A stretch of 11,015 nt of DNA from an uncultured Collinsella sp. (GTDB lineage: Bacteria > Actinomycetota > Coriobacteriia > Coriobacteriales > Coriobacteriaceae), in NCBI GenBank assembly GCA_900752275.1, contig CAADUS010000254.1, positions 1 to 11,015 of the forward strand. Reading direction: 5' to 3'. The translations under genes and the position numbers were made by a program. Shown here one piece after another: positions 1 to 11,015 of the stretch (positions are counted from its first letter, which is position 1; each line of letters opens with the position of its first letter). The notes under the pieces are model-generated. The model ran no database searches, was not told where the DNA came from, and worked only from the letters and a program-made list of their open reading frames with translations.

Positions 1-84
1 AAGGTTTTCGAAGATTCCGCACGAGCCGAAGGCCACTTAATGAGGCCTTCGTGCGAGCCCAGGACTTGACCGAGCGAAAACCTT
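1..84. repeat. Nested inverted repeats upstream of the rplJ promoter
   Basis: The first ten bases, AAGGTTTTCG (1-10), are perfectly complementary to CGAAAACCTT (75-84). Inside lies a second perfect stem, CGAAGGCC (27-34) with GGCCTTCG (44-51) around a 9-nt loop, and GCACGA (19-24) can alternatively pair with TCGTGC (49-54). No T-tract follows either stem, so this is not a standard intrinsic terminator. The outer repeat touches the window edge and may continue to the left. It may be the 3' structure of an upstream transcript (rplA is the usual neighbour, not visible here) or a protein-binding site; the sequence does not decide. Confidence 0.5.
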
Positions 85-143
85 GCGCCCGGCCTTCGGC
101 GGAGCGTGCCGGATGGTGGAATTGTGTGCAGCCCGGTTTTCCG

Positions 144-172
144 TTGACCGACGCCGGGGTCCCCGCCATAAT
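144..172 (+). promoter_or_regulatory. Sigma70-type promoter of rplJ-rplL
   Basis: A -35 hexamer TTGACC (144-149) and a -10 hexamer CATAAT (167-172) are separated by exactly 17 nt. Each matches the housekeeping consensus at five of six positions. Transcription would start near 178-181, just before the L10 leader, so the leader, attenuator and rplJ lie in one transcript. The position is what is expected for a ribosomal stalk operon promoter. Confidence 0.75.
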
Positions 173-179
173 ACTTTCG

Positions 180-264
180 GTTCACGCACGAATCCGCTGC
201 CAGAGACAGCCGGTGCAAACGGGCATCGCCCGCGAGCTTAATGGGATATCCCGCCAGCCGAGGT
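180..264 (+). promoter_or_regulatory. L10 leader (autoregulatory mRNA structure)
   Basis: Known L10 leaders bind the L10(L12) complex so that surplus stalk protein represses its own operon. The conserved blocks as I remember them are all here in order: AGACAG (204-209), GGTGC (212-216), GCTTAAT (236-242) and GCCGAGGT (257-264). A plausible fold has arm 215-237 (G215-C237, C216-G236, then CGGGC 220-224 with GCCCG 228-232), arm GGGATATCCC (243-252), and an outer helix joining about 210-214 to 253-257 with one C-A mismatch. It lies between the promoter and a terminator, as in Bacillus-type attenuated leaders. The 5' boundary is estimated. Confidence 0.8.
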
Positions 265-286
265 GGTCGAGTAGATATGTCTTCTC

Positions 287-323
287 GCCCCCGTCGCTCA
301 TGCAGCGCGGGGGCTTTCTTTTT
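287..323 (+). terminator. Intrinsic terminator / attenuator upstream of rplJ
   Basis: GCCCCCG (287-293) pairs with CGGGGGC (308-314). Above a single bulged T294, CGCT (295-298) pairs with AGCG (304-307), closing a CATGC loop. The T-rich tract TTTCTTTTT (315-323) follows directly. It stands between the L10 leader and the rplJ ribosome-binding site, so it would cut transcription before the gene, most likely when the L10 complex holds the leader. The regulatory link is inferred from known L10 leaders; the hairpin and T-tract are directly visible. Confidence 0.85.
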
Positions 324-388
324 GGACATGCCCCCGTCACGTCCTTGTGGCGGACCGTGCCCGGAAAGAATTCGAGGAGGTGTAATTC
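324..388 (+). promoter_or_regulatory. rplJ 5' UTR segment with second copy of the terminator arm and Shine-Dalgarno
   Basis: After the T-tract, GCCCCCGTC occurs again at 330-338, an exact copy of 287-295. This copy could pair with the right arm of the terminator (308-314), a fold incompatible with the terminator hairpin. The ribosome-binding site GAGGAGGTG (374-382) follows, placing GGAGG 8 nt before the rplJ ATG. Confidence 0.55.
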
Positions 389-910
389 ATGCCCCAGCAG
401 TACAAAATCGACAAGGTTGCAGAGATCGAGTCCCGTATCGCCGAGAACGCCGGTCTGTTCGTCGTCAACTACAACGGTCTGACGGTTAAGCAGGCTCAGG
501 AGCTGCGTCATCAGCTTCGCGAGTGCGGCGCCGAGATGAAGGTCTACAAGAACAACCTGGTCAAGATCGCTCTCAAGAACCAGGAGCAGCCCGAGCTCGA
601 CGAGATCCTCGCCGGCCCCGTCGCTTATGTGTTCTACGAGTCCGAGCCGGTCGAGGCCGCTAAGGCCCTTAAGGACTTCTCTGCTAAGTCCAAGGGCGTC
701 CTTGAGATCAAGGGCGGTATCTCCGACGGCAAGGCCGTTTCCGCTGATGATGTTAAGGCTATCGCCGAGCTGCCCACCAAGGATCAGCTTCTCGGCCAGA
801 TCGCCGGTCTCATCTCCGGTTTCGCTCGCGACATCGCTGTCTGCGTCAACGGCGTTTCCTCTGGTCTCGCTCGTTCGATCCAGCAGGTCTCCGAGCAGAA
901 GGCAGCCTAG
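389..910 (+). CDS. rplJ: 50S ribosomal protein L10
   Basis: L10 is the base of the ribosomal stalk. Its N-terminal domain binds 23S rRNA near L11 and its C-terminal helix carries the L7/L12 dimers. The 173-residue product is of normal family length. The N-terminal part contains the typical run around residues 20-65 (GLFVVNYNGLT, then a segment ending YKNNLVKIAL), and the Ala/Gln/Ser-containing C-terminal helix that receives L7/L12 covers roughly 135-173. The ATG start is supported by GAGGAGGTG at 374-382. It is the first gene after the L10 leader and attenuator, and rplL follows after 102 nt. L10 with L7/L12 is also expected to repress this operon through the leader. Nothing is unusual in the protein itself. 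Confidence 0.97.
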   Translation: MPQQYKIDKVAEIESRIAENAGLFVVNYNGLTVKQAQELRHQLRECGAEMKVYKNNLVKIALKNQEQPELDEILAGPVAYVFYESEPVEAAKALKDFSAKSKGVLEIKGGISDGKAVSADDVKAIAELPTKDQLLGQIAGLISGFARDIAVCVNGVSSGLARSIQQVSEQKAA

Positions 911-925
911 TCGCTGTTTTCACCC

Positions 926-993
926 GCGGCGGCAACGCCGCACCCCTGGCGCATTCGCGCCGTGTTTTAACTGATCTCCGTGCACAGACACGG
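926..993 (+). other. Three tandem hairpins between rplJ and rplL
   Basis: Three perfect stems fill the gap. GCGGCG/CGCCGC (926-931 and 936-941) has a GCAA tetraloop of the GNRA class. GGCGC/GCGCC (948-952 and 957-961) has an ATTC loop and is followed by GTGTTTTAA with four T's at 965-968. CCGTG/CACGG (978-982 and 989-993) ends 5 nt before the rplL Shine-Dalgarno. The middle one resembles a weak intrinsic terminator. The set could tune the rplL:rplJ ratio by partial termination, mRNA processing or stability; function is inferred. Confidence 0.55.
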
Positions 994-1012
994 AAACCGA
1001 AAGGACTTAGAA

Positions 1013-1390
1013 ATGGCTAAGCTTACCACCGATGAGATCATCGATGCTCTTAAGGAAATGACCCTTCTCGAGGCTTCCGAGCTCGTTAAGGCTATCGAGG
1101 ACACCTTCGGCGTTTCCGCCGCTGCTCCTGCCGCCGTTGTCGCCGCTCCCGCTGCTGGCGCTGCTGAGGCCGAGGAGAAGACCGAGTTTGACGTCGTGCT
1201 CGAGGGCTTCGGCGACAACAAGATCCAGGTCATCAAGGCCGTCCGTGAGCTCACCAACCTTGGCCTGAAGGAGGCCAAGGAGGTCGTCGAGGGCGCTCCC
1301 AAGGCTGTTCTCGAGGGTGCCAAGAAGGAGGACGCCGAGGCTGCCAAGGAGAAGCTCGAGGCTGCTGGCGCTGCTGTCACCCTCAAGTAA
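1013..1390 (+). CDS. rplL: 50S ribosomal protein L7/L12
   Basis: L7/L12 is the multi-copy stalk protein that recruits and stimulates translational GTPases (EF-Tu, EF-G, IF2). The 125-residue product has the family layout: an N-terminal dimerisation and L10-binding domain (about 1-36), an Ala/Pro-rich flexible hinge (about 37-58), and the C-terminal domain with the conserved segments [12 protein letters not shown] and [22 protein letters not shown]. The frame stays open upstream to a GTG at 980, but ATG 1013 is chosen because GAAAGGA (999-1005) sits 7 nt before it and the protein then begins MAKLTTDEI, as in its relatives. It is co-transcribed with rplJ and followed by a strong terminator. Confidence 0.97.
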   Translation: MAKLTTDEIIDALKEMTLLEASELVKAIEDTFGVSAAAPAAVVAAPAAGAAEAEEKTEFDVVLEGFGDNKIQVIKAVRELTNLGLKEAKEVVEGAPKAVLEGAKKEDAEAAKEKLEAAGAAVTLK

Positions 1391-1417
1391 TCAGGCTTTC
1401 TCGCCAGATTTCTTTGC

Positions 1418-1451
1418 AGACGGGGTTCGCATTGCGAGCCCCGTCTTTTTT
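1418..1451 (+). terminator. Intrinsic terminator after rplL
   Basis: AGACGGGG (1418-1425) pairs with CCCCGTCT (1439-1446). The stem continues inward through TTCGC (1426-1430) and GCGAG (1434-1438), leaving an ATT loop, about 13 bp in total. Six T's (1446-1451) follow. This should end most rplJL transcripts, and it separates the stalk genes from galU and rpoBC. Confidence 0.93.
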
Positions 1452-1702
1452 GTTATGACCACTCTATTTTGCTGGCTCGGCATGCAAATTGCTGTCGTTT
1501 GCGGTGCTTTGGGGTCGCTACCGTTGGGCGATAAAATTGCACCATTCAAGCAATAATTTGCGTTGACCTGCTGAAGAATGGCGCTTGCCTGCATTAACGT
1601 TAATTAACAGCGGTAAGATAATCCGGTATCGCAATTTGGTCTGCGGCCGGTGAGCCGCATGCACGGGCGCTATTTGCGCCTGCGAAAGGATCCCTGAATA
1701 CT
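1452..1702 (+). promoter_or_regulatory. galU upstream region: candidate promoter, palindromes and leader hairpins
   Basis: No gene is visible in this AT-richer gap. The best promoter is TTAACG (1594-1599), 17 nt, GATAAT (1617-1622). Overlapping palindromes TTAACGTTAA (1594-1603) and GTTAATTAAC (1599-1608) cover the -35 and the spacer. The heptamer AAATTGC occurs at 1486-1492 and 1534-1540 and inverted (GCAATTT) at 1631-1637. The predicted leader contains two hairpins, TGCGGC/GCCGCA (1642-1647 and 1654-1659) and GGCGC/GCGCC (1666-1670 and 1676-1680). The second ends 4 nt before the AAAGGA ribosome-binding site (1685-1690). The promoter is a pattern-based candidate only. Confidence 0.5.
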
Positions 1703-2611
1703 ATGAAGGCAATCATCCCCGCCGCCGGTCTTGGCACGCGTTTTCTGCCTGGCACCAAGTGCACGCCTAAAGAGATGCTGCCGGTGCTCGACAAGCCGGT
1801 CATCCAGTACGTCGTTGAGGAAGCACTCGACCCCGAGGAGGTCGACGATGCCATTATCGTCACCTCTCCCGGCAAGCCTGAGCTGCTGAGCTATTTCCAG
1901 CCCGATCGCTCGCTCGAGAACCTGCTTCGCGAGCGCGGCAAGGATGCTTATGCCGACGCCGTCGCCCATGCGGGTGGTATGCCGGTCGACTTCCGTTATC
2001 AGTACGAGCCCAAGGGCCTTGGTCACGCCATCCGCTCTGCCGCCGACGCTGTGGCAGGGGAGAACTTCCTGGTTCTTCTGGGCGATTACGTTGTGCCCAA
2101 CCGTGACATCTGCGACAAGATGCTTGCCGTCTCTAAGGAGCATGGTGGCGCTTCTGTTATCGCCGTTGCCGCGTGCGCTCCCGAGGAGGTCAGCCGCTAC
2201 GGCGTTATCGCCGGCGATCGCGTGGGCTCTCTCGAGGGCTTCGAGAATGCTGCCGATGCCGAGCCGGGCGCTGTCTGGCGCATTGGCGGTCTGGTCGAGA
2301 AGCCCGCTCCCGAGGCGGCTCCGTCCAACCTGTACATCGTCGGTCGCTACCTGCTGAGCCCGCTGGTCATGGACCTGCTGGCCGACCAGCAGGCCGGTAA
2401 GGGCGGCGAGATCCAGCTGACCGACGCTATGGCCCGTTCGCTCGATCGCGAGGCCATGTACGCTGTCGTCATCGACCCGCTGTCGGGCTACGACACCGGT
2501 ACCCCGTCTGGCTGGATGGCCACCAACGCCCTCATGGCTGCAAGCGATCCTCGCTTTGCCGGCGCCTTCTGGGATGCCATCGACGAGCGCGGCGGTTTGA
2601 TGCGCAAATAA
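1703..2611 (+). CDS. galU: UTP-glucose-1-phosphate uridylyltransferase (UDP-glucose pyrophosphorylase)
   Basis: GalU makes UDP-glucose and pyrophosphate from UTP and glucose-1-phosphate, supplying glucosyl units for envelope glycolipids, teichoic-type polymers or exopolysaccharide and for galactose metabolism. The 302-residue product is of family length. It begins with the nucleotidyltransferase signature IIPAAGLGTRFLPGTK (4-19), with PKEMLP at 22-27. GLGH comes before LLGDY, whose Asp128 takes the place of the metal-binding Asp; the usual second Asp is Tyr129. VEKP (198-201) holds the sugar-phosphate-contacting Lys200, and GGEIQLTDAM starts at 234. The ATG follows AAAGGA with a rather long 12-nt gap. 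It stands alone between two strong terminators, splitting the usual rplJL-rpoBC cluster. Confidence 0.94.
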   Translation: MKAIIPAAGLGTRFLPGTKCTPKEMLPVLDKPVIQYVVEEALDPEEVDDAIIVTSPGKPELLSYFQPDRSLENLLRERGKDAYADAVAHAGGMPVDFRYQYEPKGLGHAIRSAADAVAGENFLVLLGDYVVPNRDICDKMLAVSKEHGGASVIAVAACAPEEVSRYGVIAGDRVGSLEGFENAADAEPGAVWRIGGLVEKPAPEAAPSNLYIVGRYLLSPLVMDLLADQQAGKGGEIQLTDAMARSLDREAMYAVVIDPLSGYDTGTPSGWMATNALMAASDPRFAGAFWDAIDERGGLMRK

Positions 2612-2632
2612 GCCTTTCGGGCATCGACATTT

Positions 2633-2665
2633 ACGGGTGCGGACTTCGGTTCGCGCCCGTTTTTT
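2633..2665 (+). terminator. Intrinsic terminator after galU
   Basis: A 12-bp stem (2633-2644 with 2649-2660, containing two G-T pairs) is capped by a TTCG loop closed by C-G, the extra-stable C(UUCG)G tetraloop. Six T's (2660-2665) follow. It starts 21 nt after the galU stop, so little readthrough into rpoB is expected. Confidence 0.94.
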
Positions 2666-2690
2666 ATAAGAGCTGCGATTGCCAGCCCTC

Positions 2691-2751
2691 TGTTCACAGA
2701 AAATATATGAACAGGTGTTCGATACACATACATTTACCTGCATGTTTTCTG
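2691..2751. promoter_or_regulatory. Cluster of overlapping inverted repeats with an SOS-box-like palindrome
   Basis: GAACAGGTGTTC (2709-2720) is a palindrome of GAAC-N4-GTTC form, matching the core of the Gram-positive LexA box as I know it. TGTTCA (2691-2696) is inverted against TGAACA (2708-2713). Outside these, CAGAAAA (2697-2703) pairs with TTTTCTG (2745-2751), and CAGGT (2712-2716) with ACCTG (2736-2740). A weak promoter, TTGCCA (2679-2684), 19 nt, TATATG (2704-2709), would lie within the repeats. The regulator is unknown; LexA is a suggestion from the motif alone. Confidence 0.4.
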
Positions 2752-2798
2752 TCGAAAAACTTTGCTACTCCAAAAACTCAATCACGTCAAGGCTTTTC

Positions 2799-2826
2799 TT
2801 GCTCAACGGTCGGTACCTGATAAACT
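2799..2826 (+). promoter_or_regulatory. Candidate rpoB-rpoC promoter
   Basis: TTGCTC (2799-2804) and TAAACT (2821-2826) are separated by 16 nt. They match the consensus at only three and four positions, so this is a weak candidate. It is preceded by A/T tracts (TTTT at 2745 and 2794, AAAAA at 2755 and 2772) that could act as upstream activating DNA. A promoter is needed somewhere in 2666-2880 because a strong terminator follows galU. Confidence 0.3.
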
Positions 2827-2842
2827 ATTAGGTTGCGATAAC

Positions 2843-2863
2843 TGGCGAAGCTATGCCTCGCCA
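2843..2863 (+). other. Hairpin in the rpoB 5' leader
   Basis: TGGCGA (2843-2848) pairs with TCGCCA (2858-2863). Two more pairs (GC 2850-2851 with GC 2855-2856) form beyond an A-C mismatch. There is no T-tract. It lies 20 nt before the rpoB Shine-Dalgarno and may stabilise the mRNA 5' end or bind a regulator. Confidence 0.45.
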
Positions 2864-2899
2864 ATCCACCGAGCATTTCCGTGAAGGAGGAAAAACCTG

Positions 2900-6391
<3,492 letters not shown>

Positions 6392-6397
6392 TTGACT

Positions 6398-10873
<4,476 letters not shown>

Positions 10874-10917
10874 TTTCCTAGTACGTTAACCGCCCTTCCA
10901 AAGACCCGTTTCCCAAC
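10874..10917 (+). other. Short gap after rpoC without a recognisable terminator
   Basis: These 44 bases between the rpoC stop codon and the insertion-sequence end hold no stem followed by a T-tract. rpoBC transcripts therefore probably run into the mobile element, antisense to its transposase, unless a terminator lies inside it or termination depends on Rho. Confidence 0.6.
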
Positions 10918-11015
10918 TGAACTGCGCCCCAAATCTTGGACGCCCTAAATAGCGACTAGGCCGCAAGGGCCTGATTCCGGTACTCCTCCGGGGTCAGGCC
11001 CTTCAATCTTACCTG
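10918..11015 (-). mobile_element. End of an IS3-family (IS150-group-like) insertion sequence
   Basis: The terminal repeat starts with TGAACTGCGCCCC (10918-10930) and ends with CTTGGACG (10935-10942). It resembles the IS150-type end, which also begins TG-ACTGC-CCC and ends TTGGACG. A transposase C-terminus reading away from rpoC lies just inside (10956-11015, minus strand), the normal arrangement for the transposase-distal end of such an element. The other end and the target duplication are outside the window, so completeness cannot be judged. Confidence 0.8.
10956..11015 (-). CDS. IS3-family transposase, C-terminal fragment (cut by window edge)
   Basis: The minus strand encodes QVRLKGLTPEEYRNQALAA and then a TAG stop (complement of 10956-10958). 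The sequence LKGLTPEEYRNQ is the characteristic end of the IS3-family integrase-type (DDE, rve) transposase OrfB. Only these 19 residues fall inside the window, so the catalytic residues cannot be checked and it is unknown whether the gene is intact. The stop lies 13 nt inside the terminal repeat. Confidence 0.85.
   Translation of the reverse strand, partial: QVRLKGLTPEEYRNQALAA

Noticed and set aside
66..71. TTGACC as another -35 box
   Set aside because: No acceptable -10 sequence lies 16-18 nt downstream; the DNA there is GC-rich.
51..482. Plus-strand open frame over the rplJ leader
   Set aside because: It runs through the promoter, L10 leader and terminator and overlaps rplJ in another frame; the translation is low-complexity Arg/Ser/Pro-rich with no family resemblance.
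980..1012. N-terminal extension of rplL from the GTG at 980
   Set aside because: GTG 980 lies inside a hairpin stem with no Shine-Dalgarno, whereas ATG 1013 has GAAAGGA at 7 nt and gives the standard L7/L12 N-terminus.
1563..1568. TTGACC as -35 of the galU promoter
   Set aside because: At 16-18 nt spacing the sequence is TTGCCTGC, unlike a -10 box; the pair at 1594/1617 fits better.
6392..6397. TTG at 6392 as rpoC start
   Set aside because: The GGAG at 6385-6388 would be only 3 nt away; GTG 6398 has a normal 9-nt spacing. The difference is two residues.

Overview
The window looks like the chromosomal core of a high-GC Gram-positive bacterium of the Actinomycetota, most likely a Coriobacteriia (Collinsella-like). 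The reasons are RpoB and RpoC sequences of actinobacterial type (including the acidic coiled-coil insert near the RpoC N-terminus), strong G/C preference at third codon positions, and AT-richer regulatory gaps. The genus is inference; no 16S rRNA gene or other taxonomic marker is present.

Layout: 1-388 is non-coding. It holds an inverted-repeat region (1-84), a sigma70-type promoter (144-172), an L10-type autoregulatory leader (about 180-264) and an intrinsic terminator/attenuator (287-323). Then come rplJ (389-910) and rplL (1013-1390), separated by three small hairpins, and a strong terminator (1418-1451). Next is galU (UDP-glucose pyrophosphorylase, 1703-2611) with its own promoter-like region, followed by a second strong terminator with a C(UUCG)G tetraloop (2633-2665). 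An AT-rich, palindrome-rich gap precedes rpoB (2900-6391) and rpoC (6398-10873), which are 6 nt apart. The right edge holds one end of an IS3-family element (IS150-like terminal repeat and the last 19 residues of its transposase, minus strand), starting 44 bp after the rpoC stop.

How the genes work together: rplJ/rplL make the L10-L7/L12 ribosomal stalk, controlled by feedback of the stalk complex on its leader. rpoB/rpoC make the two large RNA polymerase subunits. In most bacteria these are one rplJL-rpoBC unit. Here galU and two strong terminators split it, so rpoBC should be transcribed mainly from its own promoter.

Most notable are two departures in RNA polymerase itself. RpoC carries a C-terminal extension of about 230 residues. 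It contains a helix-hairpin-helix domain resembling the RNA polymerase alpha C-terminal domain, and ungapped alignment keeps the residues equivalent to E. coli alpha R265, N268, G296 and K298. RpoB has its fork-loop-2 segment, just after the rifampicin region, replaced by a 16-residue Ser/Arg/Lys-containing stretch in place of the usual 8 residues. Both subunits also end in long acidic tails sharing an LD(D/E)L...VDTD motif.
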